Source of the DNA: an uncultured Roseburia sp. | Lineage (GTDB): Bacteria; Bacillota; Clostridia; Lachnospirales; Lachnospiraceae | Direction: 5' to 3' | Assembly: GCA_934307185.1 (NCBI GenBank) | Contig: CAKRCJ010000067.1 | Span: 1 to 9,582 of the forward strand | DNA: 9,582 bases | Shown here: positions 1 to 6,297 of the stretch, one piece after another | How positions within the stretch are numbered: position 1 is the stretch's first letter | Layout: each line of letters begins with the position of its first letter | Program-made: the position numbers and the translations under genes | Notes under the pieces: model-generated | What the model was told of the DNA's origin: nothing | The model's input: the letters and a program-made list of their open reading frames with translations, nothing else | The model's database searches: none

Positions 1-314
1 CGAATAAAACGGAGGCTATTGCTGTGAGCATATTTGAATATGACAAAGAGGAAGAAGAGAAAAAGCTTCGGAAAGCAGAATATGAAGCTGGAGAGCGCGC
101 TGGCATAAAACTTGGAAAAGACTTGGGAAAAAGCGAAGGCAGAACGGAAGCAATCCGGGAAACAATCTGTAATTTTCTTGCAGATTATGGTACAATTCCA
201 GGCGAGTTAAAAGAGTTTCTTTTAAAGGAACAAGATGAAGAAAAATTGTTCCAATGGAGCAAAATTGCCGCAAGAGTGGGTTCCATTGAAGAGTTTCAGA
301 AGAAAATTAGGTAA
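1..314 (+). CDS. Rpn-family nuclease / PD-(D/E)XK 'transposase', C-terminal part (cut by window edge)
   Basis: The reading frame is open from the first bases of the window (first full codon at 3) to a TAA at 312-314, so the gene begins upstream. A GTG at 24 is probably internal: the residues before it continue a typical family sequence and no ribosome site is placed for it. What is visible is the variable tail of the family: a charged helical stretch rich in Glu and Lys, a GxxxGxxxGxxEGR-like region, then a conserved C-terminal block containing FLADYGTIP, an LLKEQDEEKL segment and a WSKIAARVGSIEEF-type ending. Members of this family carry an N-terminal PD-(D/E)XK nuclease fold, are linked to recombination-promoting DNA cleavage (Rpn), and are multi-copy in many Clostridia. 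The nuclease domain lies outside the window, so activity cannot be judged. No hairpin terminator follows. Confidence 0.72.
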   Translation, partial: NKTEAIAVSIFEYDKEEEEKKLRKAEYEAGERAGIKLGKDLGKSEGRTEAIRETICNFLADYGTIPGELKEFLLKEQDEEKLFQWSKIAARVGSIEEFQKKIR

Positions 315-352
315 ATAGCATCTTCCTCATTATATACGCATTGCAACACACT

Positions 353-373
353 TATAATTAGATATCAATTATA
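353..373. repeat. short AT-rich inverted repeat downstream of the Rpn gene
   Basis: TATAATT at 353-359 and AATTATA at 367-373 form perfect 7-bp arms around a 7-base centre that includes GATATC. It is AT-rich with no T-run, so it is a poor terminator. It may be a protein site or chance in AT-rich DNA. Confidence 0.3.
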
Positions 374-465
374 ACATTCTTAAGATTAACGTGGCAAAGG
401 TGTTTTTCTATTTTTGGACTGTCAAATTGCACAAAGTTGTGAAGCTCCTTTAATTTGCAGAAAAC

Positions 466-495
466 TTTACTTCCCCAACCAGAATAGTGTAAAAT
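466..495 (+). promoter_or_regulatory. weak candidate sigma-A promoter for the lipoprotein-esterase unit
   Basis: TTTACT (466-471, 4 of 6 to TTGACA), an 18-base spacer and TAAAAT (490-495, 5 of 6 to TATAAT) lie 41 bases upstream of the lipoprotein ATG. It is the best candidate in the 222-base gap after the Rpn gene. The -35 is weak, so this is tentative. Confidence 0.35.
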
Positions 496-536
496 AATAT
501 GCGCTACAATAAAAGAAAAAGGAAGCAGGCAGAACA

Positions 537-1364
537 ATGAAAAAATCAGTATATTTGTTTTTAATAATGATGTGTGTATTAACAGCAGGCTGTGGCGGTG
601 AGCAGACAAGCACCGATACGGGCAGGACAACAGAGACCGGCAATGTGGACAGCCAGACAGAGCAGCAGGAAAATGTCATGGATACGGAGGATACTGCTTC
701 GGAAACAAAGTATATCACGATAAATTTATCAGATGCAAAGGAAACACATGCAGAAGGAGAGACAGTCACACCATTGAATTGGAACGTGGAGTCGGAGGAG
801 TACAATGGGAGTGACTCAGCAGATGAATGGTACGACAGCAAAAATTTGTCACTGCCGATGATTGGGTATAACTGGGATAATTTTTATGATGAGAACTATC
901 AGTATATGTGGGCGGACGAAGAACTTTATATTTATGAAAAAGAAACCGGAAACTGCTTATATGTGTTGGATTATCCAACGGACAAATGGTATGTCAATGG
1001 AAATAATGCTTATTTAAAAGACGGCATATTTTACGGGGCAAGTGTGACAAACGGCTATGCCACACCGGATACCTGTTTTATGTTTGCGTATGATTTGAAC
1101 AATGACAAACTGCTGTGGAGAAGTGCAGACCAGTCTTATAATTCAATGAACTTTATTGTAAAGGGAGATATTATAATCTGTGGTTATGGATTTACCGAAG
1201 AAGATGATTATTTATATCAGATTAACCGGTACACAGGCGAAATAATTGATACCTTGCGGTTGAAAAAAATGCCGGATTTACTTGTGGAACAGGGAAATAA
1301 GCTTTATGTCCATACATATAGTTACGACTATGTCATAGAAATGGAAGGTAGAAAAGAGGAATAG
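537..1364 (+). CDS. secreted lipoprotein with three propeller-like repeats, function unknown
   Basis: A 275-residue protein with a short Lys-Lys start, a hydrophobic core and a lipobox LTAG-Cys at residues 15-19. It should be exported, cut before Cys19, lipidated and held on the outer face of the membrane. Residues 20-60 are a Thr/Glu/Asp/Gln-rich linker. The rest carries three similar units, about 130-170, 180-219 and 226-261. Each follows a pattern of LYxYxxxTG or FAYDLNNDKLLW, then a gap, then a beta strand such as GDIIICGYGF or GNKLYVHTY. This resembles PQQ-type beta-propeller blades, although three blades are too few for a closed propeller. A weak ribosome site (GGAAGCAGG, 521-529) precedes the ATG. 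The esterase gene begins 5 bases after the stop, so the two are probably co-transcribed. I do not recognise a specific function; binding a ligand or cell-wall component is a guess. Confidence 0.8.
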   Translation: MKKSVYLFLIMMCVLTAGCGGEQTSTDTGRTTETGNVDSQTEQQENVMDTEDTASETKYITINLSDAKETHAEGETVTPLNWNVESEEYNGSDSADEWYDSKNLSLPMIGYNWDNFYDENYQYMWADEELYIYEKETGNCLYVLDYPTDKWYVNGNNAYLKDGIFYGASVTNGYATPDTCFMFAYDLNNDKLLWRSADQSYNSMNFIVKGDIIICGYGFTEEDDYLYQINRYTGEIIDTLRLKKMPDLLVEQGNKLYVHTYSYDYVIEMEGRKEE

Positions 1365-1369
1365 GATTT

Positions 1370-2218
1370 ATGAAAAAAACATTGCAAATTCCAGTGGAAA
1401 AGCCACAGTATGTGGTGACAACAGATATTACTTTTGCACAGGTGGATTCGTGGTACGGACATTGCAGAAGAGATTTAAAGCTGGATTTAATTTATCCGGA
1501 GGACAATAATGGTAAGGTTTATCCATGTATCGTCTGGATTTGTGGTGGTGCATGGCTTCGCATGGATAAGTCAGCGCATCTGGCATATCTTAGCAGGTTA
1601 GCAAAAAACGGCTTTGTCGTAGCGAGTGTGGAATACCGTACTTCAAATGAGGAAAACTACCCGACACAGTTACAGGATATTAAGGCGGCAATCCGGTATC
1701 TGCGGGCACATGCAAAACGATACAGAATTAATACCGAACAGATTGGTGTAATGGGAGAGTCTGCCGGTGGTTACCTCACCTGTATGGCAGCACTTGACAA
1801 TGATAAGAGTCTCGATGTCGGAGATTATACTGAGCAGTCAAGCAAGGTACAGGCAGCGTGTCCATGGTATCCGCCGACCAATGCATCAGACTTTCCATAT
1901 GATAATGCAGAACTGGCAGCGGCAGCGCCGGAGTCATTGTTTTTTGGTTATAATGTTATGCGCAATAAGGAAAAAGCATTTGTAAATTCTCCGGTTTCAA
2001 AAGTGACAGACGATGCGCCACCATTTCTTATTATCCATGGCACGAATGACCACACCGTACCTTTTTCACAGAGCGAGCAGTTACATGAAGCACTCGAAAA
2101 AGCAGGCTGTGATGTGACCTTTCTTGCACTGGAGGGAGCGGACCATGCGGATTTAATGTTCTTCCAGGATGAACTCTGGGAGCAGATTATTGCATTCTTT
2201 AAGCGGACATTACAGTAA
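1370..2218 (+). CDS. alpha/beta-hydrolase esterase (BD-FAE / HSL-like)
   Basis: A 282-residue soluble hydrolase with no signal peptide, expected in the cytoplasm. The fold markers occur in order: an oxyanion-hole motif ICGGAW (57-62), where the usual His of HGG is Cys58; the strand-helix VVASVEYR (83-90); the nucleophile elbow GESAGG with Ser131; the acid Asp227 in HGTNDHTVPF; and His259 in EGADHADLMFF. The complete Ser-Asp-His triad argues for an active enzyme. Relatives hydrolyse carboxyl esters, often acetyl or feruloyl groups on plant-derived sugars or small acyl esters; the substrate here is not known. The start is the ATG at 1370, with AGAGGA at 1355-1360 upstream, 5 bases after the lipoprotein stop. 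The last 9 bases overlap the 3' end of the opposing HAD gene. Confidence 0.88.
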   Translation: MKKTLQIPVEKPQYVVTTDITFAQVDSWYGHCRRDLKLDLIYPEDNNGKVYPCIVWICGGAWLRMDKSAHLAYLSRLAKNGFVVASVEYRTSNEENYPTQLQDIKAAIRYLRAHAKRYRINTEQIGVMGESAGGYLTCMAALDNDKSLDVGDYTEQSSKVQAACPWYPPTNASDFPYDNAELAAAAPESLFFGYNVMRNKEKAFVNSPVSKVTDDAPPFLIIHGTNDHTVPFSQSEQLHEALEKAGCDVTFLALEGADHADLMFFQDELWEQIIAFFKRTLQ

Positions 2219-3004
2219 AGTTTTTAAAATCTGAAGCACACCATTTTCCCAGTAAGGTGGACAGGTTGCCTTGGCTGCATGAATTACTTCCGGGCGGGCA
2301 TTTGCTACAGCGTAGCTAGTGCCTGCATTTTTCAACATTTCAATGTCATTTAGATTATCTCCAAAGCAGCACACTTCCTCCGGGGTAAGGTGGAATTTTT
2401 CCATGAGAAAAGAGACTGCGGTCCATTTGCTTACTCCAAGGGCATTGCAGTCCACCCATTCTTTTCCGGCGACCGCAAGCTTTGCTTTGTCCTTAAAGGC
2501 AGGAATAAATTCCGGTGTACACATTTCTTCACAGGCATTCGGATGATAAATAGTAAATTTGATAATGTTTTTTTCTTTTATTTTTAAAAGGTCATCGCTT
2601 TCTCTCATATCAAATCCATAGGAGTCCCTTAACCAGTGGAACATGCGGCTTCCGCCGTCTTCTGCGAGACAGTAATCCGGTGTGGCGGCAAAGCAGTCAC
2701 AGGAAGGTAACGACTCTTGCACCATGCGGTACATATTTTTCCAAAGCTCCTCAGACATGGGATAGGTTTTTAAAATTTCATCCGGGGTACGTACGACAGT
2801 CCCACCATCAGAAATATAAAGCAGTTTTTCCTTAATGGGAGCAAACAGCTTTTTTTCACTGGAAAACTGTCTGCCGGAACAGACTACAAAGTGAATCCCT
2901 TTGTCGACAAGCTTTGAAATGACAGACATGTATTCCTGGTCAATCAAAAGAGTACCGTCTTTTACAAGCGTTCCGTCCACATCAGTTGCAATCAGTTTAA
3001 TCAT
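2210..3004 (-). CDS. Cof-type HAD-IIB sugar/nucleotide phosphatase
   Basis: A 264-residue Cof-like haloacid dehalogenase phosphatase. Motif I is DVDGT (Asp8 nucleophile, Asp10 acid/base); motif II is VCSGR (Ser43); motif III is Lys193 in VSKW; motif IV is GDNLND (215-220, metal-binding acids). The C2B cap lies between motifs II and III, about residues 80-185. Members remove phosphate from sugar phosphates, flavin or other small phosphorylated metabolites in the cytoplasm. The frame is open 24 codons further upstream, but I place the start at 3002-3004. The protein then begins MIKLIATDVDGT as the family does, GGAGG (3015-3019) sits 10 bases ahead, and a TATAAT -10 lies inside the would-be extension. 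The neighbouring HD-domain gene is divergent. The substrate is unassigned. Confidence 0.9.
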   Translation of the reverse strand: MIKLIATDVDGTLVKDGTLLIDQEYMSVISKLVDKGIHFVVCSGRQFSSEKKLFAPIKEKLLYISDGGTVVRTPDEILKTYPMSEELWKNMYRMVQESLPSCDCFAATPDYCLAEDGGSRMFHWLRDSYGFDMRESDDLLKIKEKNIIKFTIYHPNACEEMCTPEFIPAFKDKAKLAVAGKEWVDCNALGVSKWTAVSFLMEKFHLTPEEVCCFGDNLNDIEMLKNAGTSYAVANARPEVIHAAKATCPPYWENGVLQILKTLL

Positions 3005-3047
3005 AGATGGAAAACCTCCGTTAAAATCAGTTGTCTTTTTAAGGTTG

Positions 3048-3076
3048 ATTATATAGTGGATAAAAGAATTACGCAA
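3048..3076 (-). promoter_or_regulatory. promoter of the HAD phosphatase gene
   Basis: On the minus strand, TTGCGT (3076-3071), a 17-base spacer and a perfect TATAAT (3053-3048) give a predicted start near 3041 and a leader of about 37 bases to the ATG at 3004. The -35 matches only at TTG. The position supports the shorter start chosen for the phosphatase. Confidence 0.6.
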
Positions 3077-3156
3077 TAAAAATAGTTTTAGAGCACATTT
3101 TCCAAGGGACTATGGTACAATAAAGAAATTGAATTTGAAGAACGATGACAAAGGTA

Positions 3157-3185
3157 TTGACAGTTTCCAAATGAAAGAATAAAAT
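3157..3185 (+). promoter_or_regulatory. strong promoter of the HD-YfcE operon
   Basis: A perfect TTGACA (3157-3162), a 17-base spacer and TAAAAT (3180-3185, 5 of 6) lie 70 bases before the HD-domain ATG. The predicted start near 3192 gives a leader of about 64 bases. No hairpin or operator was evident in that leader. The ribosome site AGAGGA is at 3243-3248. Confidence 0.75.
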
Positions 3186-3255
3186 TACAGAAAACCTATC
3201 GAATAAGTGGGAAAAGATTTGACTAATAGGAAAAACAGAAAAAGAGGACGACAGA

Positions 3256-3840
3256 ATGGAACACATTACAAGAGAAAAAGCCTATGAATTATTAAAAAAA
3301 TATAACAAAGACCCATTTCATATTCAGCATGCGCTGACCGTGGAAGCTGTTATGAAATGGTATGCAAAAGAACTTGGATATGCAGAGGAAGCAGAATACT
3401 GGGGAATTGTGGGACTGCTTCACGATATTGATTTTGAACTTTATCCGGAAGAACACTGCATCAAAGCGCCGGAGCTTTTGCGCGAGGGCGGAGTCAGCGG
3501 GGACATTATACATGCTGTGGTATCGCACGGTTACGGCATCACTGTTGATGTGGCACCGGAGCGTGAGATGGAGAAGGTTTTGTTTGCAGCAGACGAACTG
3601 ACTGGTTTAATCTGGGCAGCTGCTTTGATGCGTCCGTCTAAGAGCACAAAGGATATGGAATTAAAATCCTTAAAGAAAAAATATAAAAGCAAAGGCTTTG
3701 CAGCGGGATGTTCCAGAGAAGTCATTGAGCGCGGTGCAGCGCAGCTTGGCTGGGAATTAGACAAGCTGCTCACAATGACATTGGAGGCAATGAAAGTAAC
3801 CGAAGATGAAATCAATGCGGAAATGGAGAAAGAAGCATGA
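3256..3840 (+). CDS. HD-domain (HDIG-type) phosphohydrolase
   Basis: A 194-residue cytoplasmic HD-domain protein. Metal-ligand residues of the superfamily are visible: His25 in HIQHALTVE, the paired His56-Asp57 in GLLHDIDFE, His86 and His91 in the IIHAVVSHGYG stretch, and Asp113 in AADELTG. HD proteins of this size hydrolyse phosphate esters or phosphodiesters of nucleotides or small metabolites with bound divalent metals. The short form is often annotated only as 'HDIG domain-containing protein', and the substrate is not known. The C-terminal half is Lys/Glu-rich and helical and ends in EINAEMEKEA. The next gene begins within the last codons (ATGA overlap), so both products are probably made together. 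A near-consensus promoter is placed upstream. Confidence 0.87.
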   Translation: MEHITREKAYELLKKYNKDPFHIQHALTVEAVMKWYAKELGYAEEAEYWGIVGLLHDIDFELYPEEHCIKAPELLREGGVSGDIIHAVVSHGYGITVDVAPEREMEKVLFAADELTGLIWAAALMRPSKSTKDMELKSLKKKYKSKGFAAGCSREVIERGAAQLGWELDKLLTMTLEAMKVTEDEINAEMEKEA

Positions 3841-4382
3841 AATTAATGATAGCATCCGACATCCATGGCTCCGCCTGTTATTGCAAAAAAATGACAGAAG
3901 CTTTTCACAGGGAAAAGGCAGACAGGCTGCTTTTGCTTGGGGATATTTTATATCATGGACCAAGAAATGATTTGCCGAAAGATTACGCTCCAAAAGAGGT
4001 CATTTCCATGTTAAATGTGTTAAAGCAGAGCATTTTTTGTGTCAGGGGAAACTGTGATACGGAAGTTGACCAGATGGTGTTAGAATTTCCGGTTTTGGCA
4101 GATTACTGTGTGCTGTCTGTGGGCGACAGATTAATTTATGCGACACATGGACATCATTATAATACAAAATCGCTGCCTCCTATGCAGCGGGGAGATATTC
4201 TGTTGCACGGGCATACGCATATTCCTGCATGGGAGAGCTTTGGAGAAGAAAATTTGTACTTAAATCCAGGATCAGTTTCTATCCCGAAAGAGGGAAGTGC
4301 GCATGGGTATATGATATTAGAAGGAGAAGAAGCACTCTGGAAAAATTTAGAGGGAGAAGTGTATCATTCGGTGGAATTATGA
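3837..4382 (+). CDS. yfcE: YfcE/MJ0936-type metallophosphodiesterase
   Basis: A 181-residue calcineurin-like phosphoesterase, close to the length of E. coli YfcE. The two-metal site is complete: DIHG (Asp8, His10), GD with Asp36, GNCD (Asn72), His104 in ATHGH, and HGHTH (124-128), followed by the NPGS loop (143-146). The family hydrolyses phosphodiester bonds, shown mainly with artificial substrates such as bis-p-nitrophenyl phosphate; the natural substrate is unsettled. The ATG at 3837 overlaps the HD gene stop as ATGA, and GGAG at 3825-3828 serves as ribosome site, so translation is likely coupled. It is the last gene before a strong terminator. Confidence 0.92.
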   Translation: MKLMIASDIHGSACYCKKMTEAFHREKADRLLLLGDILYHGPRNDLPKDYAPKEVISMLNVLKQSIFCVRGNCDTEVDQMVLEFPVLADYCVLSVGDRLIYATHGHHYNTKSLPPMQRGDILLHGHTHIPAWESFGEENLYLNPGSVSIPKEGSAHGYMILEGEEALWKNLEGEVYHSVEL

Positions 4383-4437
4383 TGTGAAAAATTGTCGGAT
4401 AAAATAATTTATTCATAGAAAAAATCTCTAGTTTGAG

Positions 4438-4471
4438 AGGCTGGGCATTATTTCAACCCAGCCTGTTTTTT
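4438..4471 (+). terminator. intrinsic terminator of the HD-YfcE operon
   Basis: AGGCTGGG (4438-4445) pairs perfectly with CCCAGCCT (4457-4464) around an 11-base loop and is followed by G and six T (4466-4471). It ends the plus-strand operon. On the minus strand the nearest T-run corresponds to the A-run at 4419-4424, 13 bases beyond the stem, so the same hairpin is at best a weak terminator for the converging DUF3021 gene. Confidence 0.92.
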
Positions 4472-4483
4472 GTATAACCCGTG

Positions 4484-4921
4484 TTATTTTTTTAACTTCT
4501 GAATTTTCTCATTCATTTTTTTTGCCTCATTCCGGTAATATTTCATAAAAAATAACCAGATAATAAATGCCACAGCAAATTGAACTGCCGCAATCACTAT
4601 TCCGTGCAGGAAAGAGGAAGAACCTCCCATCCAACCAACAGAATACGCAACGATAGTATATACGACACAGCCGGTTCCCATATGAATAAGGATTTTTATT
4701 GGCATTGGAAGATTGTCTTTCTGATAGATGACCGACGGAACGCCGAAACCAAGCCCGATGAGTACACAGCCGGTAACCATTTTTGTGAACATATAATTTT
4801 CCAGACTGAAAATTCCTTTATAAATCATATCCAATACGATACCAATAAAACAGAAAATAGACAGTGAGATGCCAATACTGATAAAGGTGCTTTTTACCAA
4901 ATTTTTCATTGTTTCTTTCAT
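4484..4921 (-). CDS. DUF3021 family four-helix membrane protein
   Basis: A 145-residue membrane protein with four predicted membrane segments, about 11-31, 45-65, 75-97 and 104-126, and a basic cytoplasmic tail (YYRNEAKKMNEKIQKLKK). Length, topology and its place directly downstream of a stand-alone LytTR regulator fit the DUF3021 family of Firmicutes. In such pairs the membrane protein is thought to control, or be controlled by, the LytTR protein, in the way small membrane inhibitors restrain LytTR regulators; this is inference here. GGGAGGT (4936-4930) lies 8 bases ahead of the ATG. The 77-base spacer to the LytTR gene has no clear terminator, so a two-gene transcript is likely. Confidence 0.85.
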   Translation of the reverse strand: MKETMKNLVKSTFISIGISLSIFCFIGIVLDMIYKGIFSLENYMFTKMVTGCVLIGLGFGVPSVIYQKDNLPMPIKILIHMGTGCVVYTIVAYSVGWMGGSSSFLHGIVIAAVQFAVAFIIWLFFMKYYRNEAKKMNEKIQKLKK

Positions 4922-4998
4922 TTTGCGTTACCTCCCATAATAAGTGTTTTTTTGCCCGGTTCACTTGTTTTTTCATACATTTTCTTCAAAAATAACTA

Positions 4999-5436
4999 TT
5001 ATAATCCTAAATATTTTTTAAAGCCGGGCAGATAGGTTCTGGATACATAATCCTTGCAGCCGTTTTTCAGTTTCAGAAGAAGTGTGCCGTTAAATCCGGC
5101 TTCAACGCTGTCCATATAAGACAGATTGATTAGAGTAGATTTTGATATCTGCATAAAATTTTTTCCTAACTGTTGTTCTAATTCATAAAGCCGTTTTCTG
5201 GAACGAAATTTTTCATTTTCTCCATAAATCATCGTATCCCCGCCCTCAATTTTCACCATATATATTTCAGCGGGCTGCAAAATCACCAGATTGTCCTCGT
5301 TCTGCAGAGCTGTGACCGGAGTTTTATCTGCGCTTAAACTATTTATCATGCGCTGGATTTCTTCGGTAACCTGACTGGTGAAAATAACGGCGTAGGGTTC
5401 TTTATATTCGGGGGAAAGTTCTACTTTTACTTTCAT
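4999..5436 (-). CDS. stand-alone LytTR DNA-binding regulator
   Basis: A 145-residue transcription factor lacking a response-regulator receiver domain. Residues about 42-144 form a LytTR domain: a PAEIYMVKIEGGDTMIYG strand region, RKRLYELEQQLGKNFMQISKSTLINL in the middle, and the LLLKLKNG...YVSRTYLPGFKKYL C-terminal hallmark. The first 40 residues are a short alpha/beta segment without a recognised sensor. The ATG at 5436-5434 has a very strong ribosome site (AAGGAGGT, 5450-5443). Stand-alone LytTR proteins with a DUF3021 neighbour usually regulate their own operon and a nearby transporter or competence/bacteriocin gene. I could not find a convincing sigma-A promoter or paired LytTR boxes in 5437-5640, which is compatible with an activator-dependent promoter but not proof of one. 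Confidence 0.92.
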   Translation of the reverse strand: MKVKVELSPEYKEPYAVIFTSQVTEEIQRMINSLSADKTPVTALQNEDNLVILQPAEIYMVKIEGGDTMIYGENEKFRSRKRLYELEQQLGKNFMQISKSTLINLSYMDSVEAGFNGTLLLKLKNGCKDYVSRTYLPGFKKYLGL

Positions 5437-5638
5437 GTTCGGACCTCCTTTCGGGTTGTGGTAGTCATTTCGGCAATTGCAAAACTCAAATTTAAATATC
5501 TATGGGGTTTGCAGCTTCCGAAAATTTTTGTTAATAGAAGCATACAACAAAGCCTGTGATTTGTCCTTAAGTTGCAGGCAAGTTACAAAAAACAGAAGGT
5601 GAAATACATTTGAAATGCTTCTACAAACGATGAAAGTG

Positions 5639-5667
5639 TTGACTTCGCGCAATAAGTCTAATATACT
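5639..5667 (+). promoter_or_regulatory. promoter of the TetR-ABC operon
   Basis: TTGACT (5639-5644), a 17-base spacer and TATACT (5662-5667) each match the consensus at 5 of 6. The predicted start near 5674 falls inside the palindrome listed next. The ribosome site AAAAGGAG is at 5701-5708, 7 bases before the TetR ATG. Confidence 0.78.
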
Positions 5668-5670
5668 TAG

Positions 5671-5694
5671 AACAAGTGTTATAGAACGATTGTT
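5671..5694. promoter_or_regulatory. palindromic operator, probable TetR binding site
   Basis: A 24-bp imperfect dyad with half-sites AACAAnnGTT and AACnnTTGTT around a TA centre; 9 of 12 base pairs are symmetric. It begins 3 bases after the -10 and covers the predicted transcription start, so a bound TetR dimer should block initiation. Assignment to the downstream TetR protein rests on position and symmetry. Confidence 0.7.
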
Positions 5695-5715
5695 TTAGAA
5701 AAAAGGAGAAAAAAT

Positions 5716-6297
5716 ATGCCGCCGAAAGCAAAATTTACAAAAGAACAAATCACAGCCGAAGCGCTTGCAATTGTCCGGGAAAACGGAATGGAAGCATTGA
5801 CTGCAAGAACGCTCGCGAAAAAGCTCGAAAGCTCCGCCTGCCCAATTTTTACGGTATTTGAAAATATGGAGGAGGTGCAGCAGGAAGTTCTTGAGGCTGT
5901 GAAAGCCCTGTATAAAGAATATGTGGAAAGAGGACTGAAAGAAGACATTGCTTTTAAAGGGGTGGGAACGCAGTACATTCTTTTTGCAGTAAAAGAGCCG
6001 AAGCTGTTTCAGATTCTTTTCATGAGCGAAAAAAGTACGCTGCCGACCGTCCAGAAGGTGCTGCCATTAATTGATGAAAGCTACGGGCAAATTCTTGCGT
6101 CCATCACAGATGGCTATGGCATCAGCGTGGAAAAAGCGGAAAAACTGTACCGCCATCTGTGGATTTACTCGCATGGAATTGCAGCCTTGTGTGCGACAAA
6201 AATGTGCAGCTTTACGGGCGAAGAAATCAGCCAGATGATGACGGAGGTATTTGTGAGTCTGTTAAAAAATACAAAAGAGGAGAAGAGAAATGATTGA
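5716..6297 (+). CDS. TetR/AcrR-family repressor
   Basis: A 193-residue regulator. The N-terminal helix-turn-helix spans about residues 10-55: ITAEALAIVRENGMEALTARTLAKKL, then a recognition region SSACPIFTVFENMEEV in place of the usual xxTLYxHFxxKEEL. The C-terminal ligand/dimer domain has the HLWIYSHGIAAL motif (Trp149, His153, Gly154) typical of a common TetR C-terminal class (WHG-type). The ATPase gene starts 8 bases before this gene's stop, so the repressor probably controls its own operon through the palindrome at 5671-5694. The inducing ligand is unknown; related loci respond to drugs or envelope-active compounds. The gene diverges from the LytTR gene. Confidence 0.92.
   Translation: MPPKAKFTKEQITAEALAIVRENGMEALTARTLAKKLESSACPIFTVFENMEEVQQEVLEAVKALYKEYVERGLKEDIAFKGVGTQYILFAVKEPKLFQILFMSEKSTLPTVQKVLPLIDESYGQILASITDGYGISVEKAEKLYRHLWIYSHGIAALCATKMCSFTGEEISQMMTEVFVSLLKNTKEEKRND

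Noticed and set aside
24..26. GTG as the true start of the first gene
   Set aside because: The frame is open to the window edge with family-like residues before it, and the conserved part fits the tail of a longer protein.
467..841. 124-codon minus-strand frame over the lipoprotein start
   Set aside because: It is antisense to a clear lipobox protein, is Ser/Val-rich, and shows no ribosome site or domain.
3005..3076. A 24-codon N-terminal extension of the HAD phosphatase on the minus strand
   Set aside because: The family starts directly before the DVDGT motif, a good GGAGG serves the inner ATG, and a TATAAT -10 element lies inside the extension.
4938..4998. Terminator between LytTR and DUF3021 genes
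   Set aside because: Only a 5-bp AAGTG/CACTT stem with a long loop is present, too weak to separate the two genes.
5552..5580. Hairpin GCCTG/CAGGC as a terminator or riboswitch between LytTR and TetR genes
   Set aside because: Only five strong pairs, several wobbles, a long loop and no plus-strand T-run; no known riboswitch core was recognised.
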